The position numbers were made by a program, and so were the translations under genes. Below the pieces are notes generated by a model, which saw only the letters and a list, made by a program, of their open reading frames with translations, was not told the origin of the DNA and ran no database searches. From assembly GCA_963734725.1 (NCBI GenBank), contig CAVTIX010000030.1:1-14092 (forward strand): a stretch of DNA of 14,092 nt, in the 5' to 3' direction. Shown in pieces: positions 7,148 through 13,873 of this stretch. The DNA is from DASXKD01 sp963734725 (GTDB taxonomy: Bacteria > Actinomycetota > Actinomycetes > Streptosporangiales > Streptosporangiaceae). The first letter of the stretch is position 1. Each line of letters begins with the position of its first letter.

Positions 7148-7272
7148 AGGCGGGCAGAGCGGCCGGCGGGCGGGGCAGGGCCGCGGGCACGAGGGCAGGC
7201 AGATGGGGCGCATCATCAGACGGGCCCGGGAACACGGGGAGGTGATTTCCGGCGGCTGGCCTGGCTCCGGGG
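7148..7272. other. G-rich non-coding spacer
   Basis: Between the GntR remnant and the GH65 stop codon, the plus strand at about 7140-7210 is a run of GGGC, GGCGGG and GGCAGG units. No gene or promoter is recognised. This is where the lost HTH part of the regulator would have been, so it may be a deletion scar. Confidence 0.4.
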
Positions 7273-9633
7273 TCAGCCGGTGCCAGGGATCGGGTGGCGG
7301 CGGGCGGGTTCGCGGCCGGGAGGCTGGCTGGGACGGGGGCGCATGGGCGCGGGGGCGATCGGCAGGTCTTGGGGCTTGCCGGCTTTCAGGGTGAGCGCGG
7401 TGCCGTGGTGGAGAATCTTCAGCGGGTCGCCGTCGGCCAACAGGTAACGCGCGCTGGCTTGGGTGACTTCGACCCGCAGCCGCTGGCCGCGGAGCATGAG
7501 GCTGAAGGCGAGGCGGTTCAGCCCTTCGGGCAGGCGGGGCGCGAAGCTGACCTGCCCGGCCCAGTGCCGCAGGCCGGCGAAGCCGCCGACGAGCGCGACC
7601 CAGGCGCCGGCGAGCGAGGCGATGTGCACCCCGTCGCGGGTGTTGTGCTCAAGGTCGCGCAGGTCCATCAGCGCGGCCTCGCCCAGGTAGTCGAACGCCA
7701 GGCCGAGATGACCGACCTCGGCCGCGATGACCGCCTGGGTGCAGGCGGACAGCGAGGAGTCCCGGACGGTGAGCGGTTCGTAGTAGTCAAAGTTCCGCGC
7801 CTTCTGCTCCGCGGTGAACTCCGACCCGCACATGTGCATGGCGAGCACCAGGTCGGCCTGCTTGACCACCTGCTTGCGGTACAGGTCGAAGTAGGGGAAG
7901 TGGAGCAGCAGCGGGTACTGGTCGGCGGAGGTGCCGGCGAAGTCCCAGACCTGGTGCCGGGTGAAGCCTTCAGCCTGCGGGTGCACGCCGAGGGCCTCGT
8001 CGTAGGGGATGTACATGGATCGCGCGGCGTCCCGCCAGCTTGCCGACTCCTCGGCGGTGACGCCCAGCTCGCGGGCCCGGTCCGGGTACCGTTCGGCCAC
8101 GTCGGCGGCCGCGAGCAGGTTGTCCCGCGCCATCAGGTTCGTGTAGACGTTGTCGTCGGCGACCGCGCTGTACTCATCGGGGCCGGTGACACCGTCGATG
8201 TGGAACCGGCCCTGCGTGTCGTGGTGGCCGAGGGACCGCCACAGCCGCGCGGTGTGGGTCAGCAGGTCCATCCCCGCGTCCCGCTCGAACTCGACATCAC
8301 CGGTGGCGTCGACGTAGCCGACCACGGCGGCGGCGATGTCGGCGTTGATGTGGAAGGCGGCGGCGCCGGCCGGCCAGTAGCCCGAGCACTCCTCGCCGTG
8401 GATCGTCCGCCACGGGAAGGCCGCGCCCGCGAGGCCGAGCTGGGCTGCCCGGTCAAGGGCGGCCGGCAGCACATCCCGGCGCCATCTCAGAGCACTGGCG
8501 ACCGCGTCGGGCGCGGTGAACGTGAGCACCGGCAGCACGAAGGCCTCGGTATCCCAGAAGGCGTGCCCGTCGTACCCGGGCCCGGTCAGGCCCTTCGCCG
8601 GGATCGGCCGGCTCTCCCCGCGGGCACCGGCCTGCAGCACGTGGAACAGCGCGAACCGCACCGCCTGCTGCACCTCGGTGTCCCCGTCGATCTCCACGTC
8701 CGCGCGGTCCCAGAAGTCGTCGAGGAAGGCGCGTTGATCGGCCAGCAGGCCGTCCCAGCCGGTCTGCCGGGCCGCGGTCAGGGCCGCCCACACCTGATCA
8801 CGCACGGCGGGCAGCGACCGGGCGCCCGACCAGCCGTAGGCCACGAACTTGATCAGGCTCAGCCGCTGCCCGGGGGCCAGGACCGCGGTGGCGGTGACCA
8901 GCCCGCCATCGGGAAAAATGTGCGACTCGATGCGGGGATCGGGCCCGTCGATCAGGTGATCCGTTCCCGCGCCGATGCGCAGCCCGCTGTTCCTAGTGCG
9001 ATGTACCACTATCGCGGTGTTGTCGTGCGTGCCCTGGAACTCCTGCACCAGTGGGTTAGCGAGGTCCGCGCCGTGCCGTGGATCGCCGGTCTGCGAGGGC
9101 TGTTGCTCGTTCGCCAGCAGCTCGGACTGGACCGCGATCCGCACCGGGCCATCCAGCGGCTCCACCTCGTAGCGGATCGCGGCGATGGCCCGCTGGGTGA
9201 ACGAAACCAGCCGGGTGGAGGAGACGCGGACCGCGCCGCCCGCCGGAGAGACCCATTCGGCGCGGCGGCCCAGCACGCCGTCACGGAAGTCCAGCACCCG
9301 CTCGTGCTCGCGCAGCGTGCCGTAGCGGACGTCGAACGGCTCGTCATCCACGAACAGCCTGATCAGCTTGCCGTTGGTGACGTTGATGACGGTCTGCCCG
9401 GACTGTGGCACGCCGTAGGCTGCCTCGGCGGAGGGCAGCGGCCGCTCCTCGTAGACGCCGTTGAGATAGCTGCCCGGCAGGCCGTGCGGCTCCCCCTCGT
9501 CGAGGTTGCCCCGCCAGCCGATGTGCCCGTTGGACAGCGCGAACACCGATTCCGCCTGCGCCAGCACGTCCAGGTCCAGCGCCATCTCACGCAGGCGCCA
9601 CGGTTCCACGCGGAACACCGGGTGCTTGATCAC
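7273..9633 (-). CDS. GH65 disaccharide phosphorylase (maltose/trehalose/kojibiose type), 786 aa
   Basis: Inverting phosphorylase that would split an alpha-glucosyl disaccharide with phosphate to give beta-glucose 1-phosphate and glucose. The N-terminal beta-sandwich (to about residue 270) includes ALSNGHIGWRGNLDEGEPHGLPGSYLNGVYEE. The (alpha/alpha)6 barrel holds GHAFWDTEAFVLP in the sugar site, the general acid Glu487 in DGVTGPDEY, and DSSLSACTQA in the usual phosphate-binding region. Length is normal for the family. The tail ends in Pro/Arg-rich sequence. Start: GTG at 9633-9631 overlaps the TGA of the preceding phosphoglucomutase gene (GTGA), and the protein begins IKHPVFRVEPW as in homologues; the open frame upstream to 9732 is the shadow of that gene. 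Phosphorylase rather than hydrolase is supported by the neighbouring mutase. The exact disaccharide cannot be read from sequence; maltose, trehalose and kojibiose are all possible. Confidence 0.9.
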   Translation of the reverse strand: MIKHPVFRVEPWRLREMALDLDVLAQAESVFALSNGHIGWRGNLDEGEPHGLPGSYLNGVYEERPLPSAEAAYGVPQSGQTVINVTNGKLIRLFVDDEPFDVRYGTLREHERVLDFRDGVLGRRAEWVSPAGGAVRVSSTRLVSFTQRAIAAIRYEVEPLDGPVRIAVQSELLANEQQPSQTGDPRHGADLANPLVQEFQGTHDNTAIVVHRTRNSGLRIGAGTDHLIDGPDPRIESHIFPDGGLVTATAVLAPGQRLSLIKFVAYGWSGARSLPAVRDQVWAALTAARQTGWDGLLADQRAFLDDFWDRADVEIDGDTEVQQAVRFALFHVLQAGARGESRPIPAKGLTGPGYDGHAFWDTEAFVLPVLTFTAPDAVASALRWRRDVLPAALDRAAQLGLAGAAFPWRTIHGEECSGYWPAGAAAFHINADIAAAVVGYVDATGDVEFERDAGMDLLTHTARLWRSLGHHDTQGRFHIDGVTGPDEYSAVADDNVYTNLMARDNLLAAADVAERYPDRARELGVTAEESASWRDAARSMYIPYDEALGVHPQAEGFTRHQVWDFAGTSADQYPLLLHFPYFDLYRKQVVKQADLVLAMHMCGSEFTAEQKARNFDYYEPLTVRDSSLSACTQAVIAAEVGHLGLAFDYLGEAALMDLRDLEHNTRDGVHIASLAGAWVALVGGFAGLRHWAGQVSFAPRLPEGLNRLAFSLMLRGQRLRVEVTQASARYLLADGDPLKILHHGTALTLKAGKPQDLPIAPAPMRPRPSQPPGREPARRHPIPGTG

Positions 9634-10373
9634 GGGTGCTCCAGCAGTTCGGCGAGGTCGGCCACCACCACGTCCGCGCCGCGTTCGCGCAGTGCGTCCG
9701 CCTGCCCGAGGCGGTCCACCCCGATCACGCACCCGAACCGGCCGGCCCGGCCGGCCGCCACGCCGGCCAGCGCGTCTTCGAAGACCGTGGCCTCCCCCGG
9801 CGCCAGCCCGAGCGCCCGCGCGCCGGCCAGGAAGGTATCGGGGGCCGGCTTGCCCCGCAGGTGCTCGCGCTCGGCGACCAGGCCGTCGACGACCTCCTCG
9901 AACAGATCCGCAATGTGCGCCGCGGCCAGCACGTCATGGGTGTTCGCGCTGGAACTCACCACCGCGCGGCGCAGGCCCGCGGCACGGACCGCCCGGACAT
10001 AGCGCTCCGATCCGGGATAGACCTCGACACCATCCGCATGGATCCGGCGTAGCAGGATCTCGTTCTTGCGGTTGGACAGGCCGTGCACCGTCGGCGCGTC
10101 TGATGGGTCACCGGGGCCGCCCTCGGGCAGTTCGATGCCACGGGACTGGAGGAACGAGCGGGCGCCGTCGGCACGTGGTTTCCCGTCGACGAAGTTCTCG
10201 TAGTCCGCGACGGGATCAAACGGGACGAAGGGCTCGCCGGTGTGCTGGGATCGTTCGCGCAGGTAGCTGTCGAACATCTCCTGCCACGCGGCGTCGTGGA
10301 CCGTCGCGGTCTTGGTGATGACGCCGTCCAGGTCGAACAGGCAGCCCCGGATGCCATCAGGGAGTCCGAGCAC
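9630..10373 (-). CDS. pgmB: Beta-phosphoglucomutase, HAD superfamily, 247 aa
   Basis: Converts beta-glucose 1-phosphate to glucose 6-phosphate, the step after a GH65 phosphorylase. HAD motifs are all visible: FDLDGVITKT (D14 nucleophile, D16 acid/base), VVSSS (S140), GKPAPDTF (K175) and VFEDALAG (E199, D200). The cap domain lies between motifs I and II, with the substrate loop TATVHDAAW near residues 22-30. Start is GTG at 10373. There is no Shine-Dalgarno, but TAGGCT on the coding strand (10385-10380) is six bases upstream, the layout of a leaderless actinomycete gene. The stop overlaps the GTG of the GH65 gene, so the two are one transcription unit and probably translationally coupled. Confidence 0.9.
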   Translation of the reverse strand: MLGLPDGIRGCLFDLDGVITKTATVHDAAWQEMFDSYLRERSQHTGEPFVPFDPVADYENFVDGKPRADGARSFLQSRGIELPEGGPGDPSDAPTVHGLSNRKNEILLRRIHADGVEVYPGSERYVRAVRAAGLRRAVVSSSANTHDVLAAAHIADLFEEVVDGLVAEREHLRGKPAPDTFLAGARALGLAPGEATVFEDALAGVAAGRAGRFGCVIGVDRLGQADALRERGADVVVADLAELLEHP

Positions 10374-10379
10374 TGGTCA

Positions 10380-10385
10380 AGCCTA
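10380..10385 (-). promoter_or_regulatory. Candidate -10 element for a leaderless pgmB-GH65 transcript
   Basis: TAGGCT on the minus strand fits the actinomycete TAnnnT pattern and ends six bases before the GTG of the mutase gene. No good -35 is seen 16-18 bases further up. This would give an mRNA starting at or next to the start codon and would make the sugar genes independent of the VOC gene just upstream. Confidence 0.4.
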
Positions 10386-10423
10386 CGAGAGCCCGCCGCG
10401 CCAGGGATACGGCCGGCGCATGT

Positions 10424-10840
10424 TCACCAGCCGTAGATCCGGGGGGGCAGCTCATGCACCGGCCGCTGGTCGGGACCGGGGTAACAGATCATCACCGGTA
10501 TGCCGTCCGGGTCGCGGCCCTCGACCAGCCGCACGCCTTCGTGACTGCGCGTATCGCGGCGGGCATCTCGGGCGGCGAGGACGCCCTCGGCCCGGGCCAG
10601 GTCCTTCTCCCCCGCCGCCGTCCAGACGACGTACTGGACACCCACGGACCCGAGCGGATGCGGCGCCTGGTGGCCCATCGCGCGCAGGATCAGGCTCGCG
10701 CCGCCGGCGTTGCTGAGCAGGGCCGCTGTCGGGCTGCGGTCGGCGACCTCGAGCATCAGGACGTCGGCATAGAAGTTCACCGACCGGTCCAGGTTCTGCA
10801 CGAACATGACCACACACCCGACCCGGGCTCGCTCTGCCAT
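10424..10840 (-). CDS. VOC (glyoxalase/bleomycin-resistance fold) protein, 138 aa
   Basis: Single small protein of two beta-alpha-beta-beta-beta modules. The first opens VGCVVMFVQNLDRSVNFYADVLMLEVADRS, the standard VOC N-terminal pattern. The second contains VGVQYVVWTAAGEKDLARAEGVL and ends EGRDPDGIPVMICYPG, the usual DPDG turn. Length fits one VOC domain. The substrate cannot be predicted; members include metal-dependent lyases, dioxygenases and antibiotic-binding proteins. Start is ATG 10840 because GAGG lies about nine bases upstream and the fold begins directly after it; the open frame to 10939 runs into the divergent promoter region. It is 50 bases upstream of pgmB on the same strand and divergent from the PaaX-like gene, which may regulate it. 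Confidence 0.85.
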   Translation of the reverse strand: MAERARVGCVVMFVQNLDRSVNFYADVLMLEVADRSPTAALLSNAGGASLILRAMGHQAPHPLGSVGVQYVVWTAAGEKDLARAEGVLAARDARRDTRSHEGVRLVEGRDPDGIPVMICYPGPDQRPVHELPPRIYGW

Positions 10841-10914
10841 CTGCCGAACCTCTTTCTCCCGCGGGCCATCCCACGGTGAAGCCTGACAGCACCAGTCTGG
10901 CCCCGTCGAGGCAT

Positions 10915-10953
10915 CCGGCGCGCGCCGGGCGTGGCCCACGGGCGGCGCGCCGC
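10915..10953. promoter_or_regulatory. Two GC palindromes in the VOC/PaaX divergent region
   Basis: CCGGCGCGCGCCGG (10915-10928) is a perfect 14-base palindrome and GCGGCGCGCCGC (10942-10953) a perfect 12-base one, within the 156 bases separating the two divergent genes. A possible -10 for the PaaX-like gene, TACCCT at 10962-10967, follows directly. They could be operators, but short GC-only palindromes arise easily at this base composition. Confidence 0.3.
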
Positions 10954-10996
10954 GCGTGCCATACCCTGATGCCGCTACGCAACGGGCGGAGGAAGC

Positions 10997-11856
10997 ATGA
11001 CGGCGGATGACGCCGCGCGGCCGCCAGAGGTCATCCGGCGGCGCGAGGTGCGGCGCACCAGCGCCAGATCACTGCTGATGACCGTGCTCGGCGAGTTCGT
11101 CCTGCCCGCTGGCCGGCCAGTCTGGACGTGGGTGCTGGTAGATACGCTGGCGGGCTTCGGGGTTGCGGAGAAATCGGCCCGCCAGGCGCTGGCCCGCGCC
11201 GCCGCCGAGGGGCTCCTGGCGCCCGAGCGGGTGGGCCGCAGGACCCGCTGGGATCTGACGCCCTCGGCGCACAGCCTGCTGACCGAGGGGGCGCGGCGCA
11301 TCTACGACTTCGGCCGTGGCGAGCGCCCGTGGGACGGCAGGTGGCTGCTGCTCCTGATCTCGGTGCCGGAGGCCAAGCGCGACCTGCGGCACCGGCTGCG
11401 GACCCGGTTGAGCTGGGCCGGCTTCGGCGCCCCGAGGCCGGCGTGTGGATCTCGCCCCACCCCGGCCGCGAGGGCGAGGCGCTGGACGTGATCAAGGAAC
11501 TCGGCCTGGACGGCTGTGCGATGTCGTTCACCGCGGCCTTCGGCGCGATCGGCGGCGAGGACACGATGGTCAGCCGGGCCTGGGACCTGACCGGGCTGGA
11601 ACAGCGTTACGAGGCGTTCCTGGCCGACTTCAGCGCACTGGCGCCGGATGGCCCGGCCGGGATCTTGCGCGCCCAGACCCGGCTGGTGCACGAGTGGCGG
11701 CGCTTCCCGTTCCTTGACCCGCAGCTTCCGCGGACGCTGCTGCCCGCGAACTGGAGCGGAGCTCAGGCAGCCGAGTTGTTCCACCGGCGGCATGCCGAGT
11801 GGCAGCCGGCCGCCAGCCGGCGGTGGGACGAGATAACCTCAGCCCCCCGCGCGTGA
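10997..11856 (+). CDS. PaaX-family transcriptional regulator, frameshifted near 11432
   Basis: Homologue of the PaaX repressor of phenylacetate catabolism; paralogues control other pathways, so the target is open. The N-terminal winged helix starts near RTSARSLLMTVLGEFVLPAG and includes AEKSARQALARAAAEGLLAPERVGRRTRWDLT. The middle domain has GERPWDGRWLLLLISVPEAKRDLR..LRTRLSWAGFGAP. The next frame then continues EAGVWISPHPG and runs to AWDLTGLEQRYEAFLADF, HEWRRFPFLDPQLPRTLLPANW and a TGA at 11854. Adding one base in the CCCC at 11430-11433 restores a full 286-residue protein, normal for the family. The start is sound: GGAGGAAGC directly precedes ATG 10997. Nothing else in the gene looks degraded, so an assembly error is as likely as a real mutation. 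Confidence 0.8.
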
Positions 11857-11936
11857 GGCACGGCGTGTTGCCGAACCCGCCTTCGCTTGCTCCTGTACCG
11901 GCGAACGGCGACGGCCCTGGGGTGCCAGCGGGCCGG

Positions 11937-12137
11937 TCAGGCGGCGGTCTTGACACGCTCGGCCTGGCGGCGGGTCAGGGCAGCGGCGAAGGCGGACCGG
12001 GTGCGGAGGTAGGCGCGGGCTTCAGTGTGGTCGGGGGCGGTCTCTGGGCGATGGAACGTCAGCCAGAGCGGGAGCCCGATGAAGGCGATCAGGAACGGCA
12101 GGGTCAGCAGGACGTTGGCCCAGACAACGGCACTCAT
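11937..12137 (-). CDS. Small single-pass membrane protein, 66 aa
   Basis: Unrecognised short protein starting MSAVVWANVLLTLPFLIAFI. One hydrophobic helix covers about residues 5-27 (VWANVLLTLPFLIAFIGLPLWLTF), followed by a charged, Arg/Ala-rich cytoplasmic-type tail (HTEARAYLRTRSAFAAALTRRQAERVKTAA). The ATG at 12137 is chosen over an upstream in-frame start because GGGAGG lies eight bases ahead and the helix begins there. Such short proteins sometimes sit beside transporters as accessory subunits, but no transporter is present here. It is convergent with the PaaX-like gene, about 80 bases apart. Confidence 0.6.
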   Translation of the reverse strand: MSAVVWANVLLTLPFLIAFIGLPLWLTFHRPETAPDHTEARAYLRTRSAFAAALTRRQAERVKTAA

Positions 12138-12340
12138 TTCATGGCCTCCCCCGCGGGCGCTTCGCATGGTCGTGCCGGAGGCGCGCACGATCGTGGCGCG
12201 GGAGGCGTGTCCTCGCCGCCGGGACAGCGCAACCGCGCCTGGGGCTGCGTCGTGCGGGAGGCGCGCTGGCTAGCACTGCGCGGCGTTCGGCCCGGCGGCT
12301 GCGGCGTGCCGCGGCCCAAGGCTGACAGAGGGTGTCTCAT
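12134..12340 (-). CDS. Possible small Pro/Arg/Ala-rich protein, 68 aa
   Basis: A weak candidate. Its ATG at 12340 has GAGGAG eight bases upstream and its TGA overlaps the ATG of the 66-residue membrane protein gene (ATGA), as in a coupled pair. Against it, the composition (Pro, Arg, Ala, Gln, Thr, with no clear fold) and weaker third-position G/C bias than the neighbours look like non-coding sequence. It may instead be the leader of the small membrane protein gene. Confidence 0.25.
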   Translation of the reverse strand: MRHPLSALGRGTPQPPGRTPRSASQRASRTTQPQARLRCPGGEDTPPAPRSCAPPARPCEAPAGEAMK

Positions 12341-12351
12341 GGCGGATGCTC

Positions 12352-12384
12352 CTCGGATCTTCTCGGGGTTTCGATAGATCCGAG
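12352..12384 (-). promoter_or_regulatory. Hairpin overlapping the ribosome binding site before 12340
   Basis: CTCGGATCT (12352-12360) and AGATCCGAG (12376-12384) are exact reverse complements with a 15-base loop. On the minus strand the downstream arm ends inside the GAGGAG that would serve ATG 12340, so folding would occlude the ribosome binding site. A dyad operator is the alternative reading. Position and symmetry are seen; function is inferred. Confidence 0.4.
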
Positions 12385-12464
12385 ATAACCGGGCGTGACT
12401 CTCCCGCGGGTTGGTGTGGCTTCTGGGATTCCTATGAACCCGTGGTGACGCCCGGGCCGTTCGG

Positions 12465-12494
12465 TTGACGAGAGGCGCGGGGGAGATCTAAGTT
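12465..12494 (+). promoter_or_regulatory. Likely folE promoter
   Basis: TTGACG (12465-12470) and TAAGTT (12489-12494) are separated by 18 bases, close to the vegetative actinomycete consensus. The predicted start of transcription is near 12501, leaving a leader of about 84 bases before the folE ATG. It is the best promoter match noticed in the window. Confidence 0.55.
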
Positions 12495-12514
12495 GAGTTT
12501 TTATTCATCTTAGA
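12487..12514. promoter_or_regulatory. 28-base imperfect palindrome, probable operator over the folE -10
   Basis: TCTAAGTTGA (12487-12496) and TCATCTTAGA (12505-12514) are complementary at 9 of 10 positions with an 8-base T-rich spacer. The site covers the -10 box and the predicted transcription start and is strikingly A/T-rich for this genome, the expected position for a repressor operator. The binding protein is unknown; the SufR-like regulator encoded after folE, or a Fur/Zur-type protein, are candidates. Confidence 0.5.
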
Positions 12515-12584
12515 AAGCGGGACGCCTGCCGGCTGGCGGCCAGGCACGGGCGCCCGCGGGCATACGAGCCGGGTAGGGAGCCCA

Positions 12585-13178
12585 ATGACTGCCGAAAACG
12601 TGGTGCCGCTTCGTGCCGCGCCCCGCATCGACCTTCCCCGCGCGGAACGGGCCGTGGCGGAACTTCTCGCCGCGCTGGGGTACCCGGTCGAGGGCGAGCA
12701 CCGGGCCATGACCCCCCAGCGCGTCGCCAGCGCGTTCGCCGAGATGCTGACGCCGTCCGCCTTCCTGCCGACCACCTTCGGCAACGACGAGGGATACGAC
12801 GAGCTGGTCGTGGCGCGGGAGGTGCCGTTCCGCTCACTGTGCGAACATCATCTACTGCCGTTCTACGGCTACGCGCACGTGGGCTACCTGCCCGGCGGGC
12901 GTATCGTCGGCCTGTCCAAGCTGGCCCGCGTGGTGGAGCACTTCGCCGCCGGATTGCAGGTGCAGGAGCGGCTCACCCAGCAGGTGGCGGACTGGCTGCA
13001 GGCCCACCTCGGCGCGCGCGGCGTGGGCGTCGTGCTGGAGGCCGAGCACCTGTGCATGAGCCTGCGCGGGGTGCGGGCCCGCGGGTCCCGCACGGTCACC
13101 AGCGCCCTGCGCGGGGATTTGCGCACCGACGCTAGGTCGCGGGGCGAGTTCCTCGCGCTTACCCGGCACGCACAGTAG
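12585..13178 (+). CDS. folE: GTP cyclohydrolase I (type IA), 197 aa
   Basis: Catalyses GTP to 7,8-dihydroneopterin triphosphate, the first step to folate and other pterins, as a cytoplasmic decamer. The zinc-site residues of the family are present: C86 and H89 in SLCEHHLLPFYG, and C157 in EHLCMSLRGV, with H88 and H155 at the usual active-site positions. GYLPGGRIVGLSKLARVVEHFA and TVTSALRG also match the family. At 197 residues it is the usual length, with a short N-terminal extension. GGGAG lies six bases before the ATG. It carries its own promoter with an overlapping palindrome. The gene is followed after 20 bases by a Cys-rich HTH regulator rather than by folP/folB/folK, so it is a stand-alone copy outside a folate cluster. 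It could be a second folE serving a specialised pterin or deazapurine pathway. Confidence 0.93.
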   Translation: MTAENVVPLRAAPRIDLPRAERAVAELLAALGYPVEGEHRAMTPQRVASAFAEMLTPSAFLPTTFGNDEGYDELVVAREVPFRSLCEHHLLPFYGYAHVGYLPGGRIVGLSKLARVVEHFAAGLQVQERLTQQVADWLQAHLGARGVGVVLEAEHLCMSLRGVRARGSRTVTSALRGDLRTDARSRGEFLALTRHAQ

Positions 13179-13198
13179 CGGCCCCGCTCGCTTCTACC

Positions 13199-13873
13199 AT
13201 GAGTGGCATGGCTGGCCAACCGGGATCGGCGCCAAGCGGCCTAGGCGCGCTCGCCGCGCTGGGCGAGCCGACCCGCCGCGCGCTCTACGCCTACGTTGTG
13301 GCGCAGGACCGCGCGGTGTCCCGGGACGAGGCCGCGAGCGCGACCGGCACGAAGCGGGCCACGGCCGCCTTCCACCTGGACCGCCTGGTCGACGACGGCC
13401 TGCTGGAGGCACGGTTCGCCCGGGTGTCCGGGCGCACCGGCCCGGGCGCGGGCCGGACGGCCAAGCTGTACGCACGGGCACGCCGGCAGATCGCCGTCTC
13501 GCTGCCGCCCCGCCGGTACGAGATCGCCGCGGAGGTGCTCGCTAGCGCGCTGGAAGCAGCCGAGCGGGAGGCCGCACCGGTGAGCGAGGCTGTGGCGCGT
13601 GCCGCCGGCCAGGCCGGACGGCAGATCGCCGCCGGGGGCGCGGATCTGGCCGAGGTGCTCACCCGGTCCGGGTACGAGCCGAAACAAGGCCCGGATGGCT
13701 GCATCCACCTGGCCAACTGCCCGTTCCACGACCTGCTGGCCCGCCATGTCGACCTGGTCTGCGCAATGAACCTGCACCTGCTGCGCGGCCTCATCGGCGA
13801 GCTCGGGGCCGGCGCGCAAGCCCGGCTGGACCCCGCCGGAGGGCGTTGTTGTGTCACGATCACCTTGTCATGA
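13199..13873 (+). CDS. SufR-like HTH regulator with C-terminal cysteine cluster, 224 aa
   Basis: DNA-binding regulator of the ArsR/DeoR-type winged-helix class. The HTH covers roughly residues 15-75 (LGEPTRRALYAYVVA, SRDEAASATGTKRATAAFHLDRLVDDGLLEARF). The C-terminal domain carries C168 and C174 (GCIHLANCPFH), C188 (LVCAMNLH) and C217-C218 (GRCCVTI). This resembles the Fe-S-binding SufR family, where such cysteines hold a cluster that tunes DNA binding; cluster binding here is inferred. ATG 13199 has no Shine-Dalgarno. ATG 13208 sits seven bases after TACCAT and may be a leaderless start, giving 221 residues. The TGA overlaps the ATG of the gluconokinase gene. It may control its own operon, folE, or both. 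Confidence 0.8.
   Translation: MSGMAGQPGSAPSGLGALAALGEPTRRALYAYVVAQDRAVSRDEAASATGTKRATAAFHLDRLVDDGLLEARFARVSGRTGPGAGRTAKLYARARRQIAVSLPPRRYEIAAEVLASALEAAEREAAPVSEAVARAAGQAGRQIAAGGADLAEVLTRSGYEPKQGPDGCIHLANCPFHDLLARHVDLVCAMNLHLLRGLIGELGAGAQARLDPAGGRCCVTITLS

Larger units (their letters stand above)
12138..12584. other. Intergenic region between the small membrane protein and folE
   Basis: These 447 bases hold no confident gene. They contain the doubtful 68-residue frame, the hairpin at 12352-12384, and the folE promoter and palindrome. The stretch from 12515 to 12584 is an ordinary GC-rich leader ending in GGGAG six bases before the folE ATG. The part from about 12340 to 12465 is the likely divergent promoter zone for the minus-strand unit. 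Confidence 0.5.

Noticed and set aside
7140..7210. Possible G-quadruplex or tandem repeat
   Set aside because: The G-runs are irregular, with no true repeat unit, and are expected in sequence this rich in G.
7294..10002. A 902-codon open frame on the plus strand
   Set aside because: It lies antisense to the GH65 and phosphoglucomutase genes, whose motifs are unambiguous. It is the usual long shadow frame of high-G+C DNA, rich in Val, Gly and Arg with no domain.
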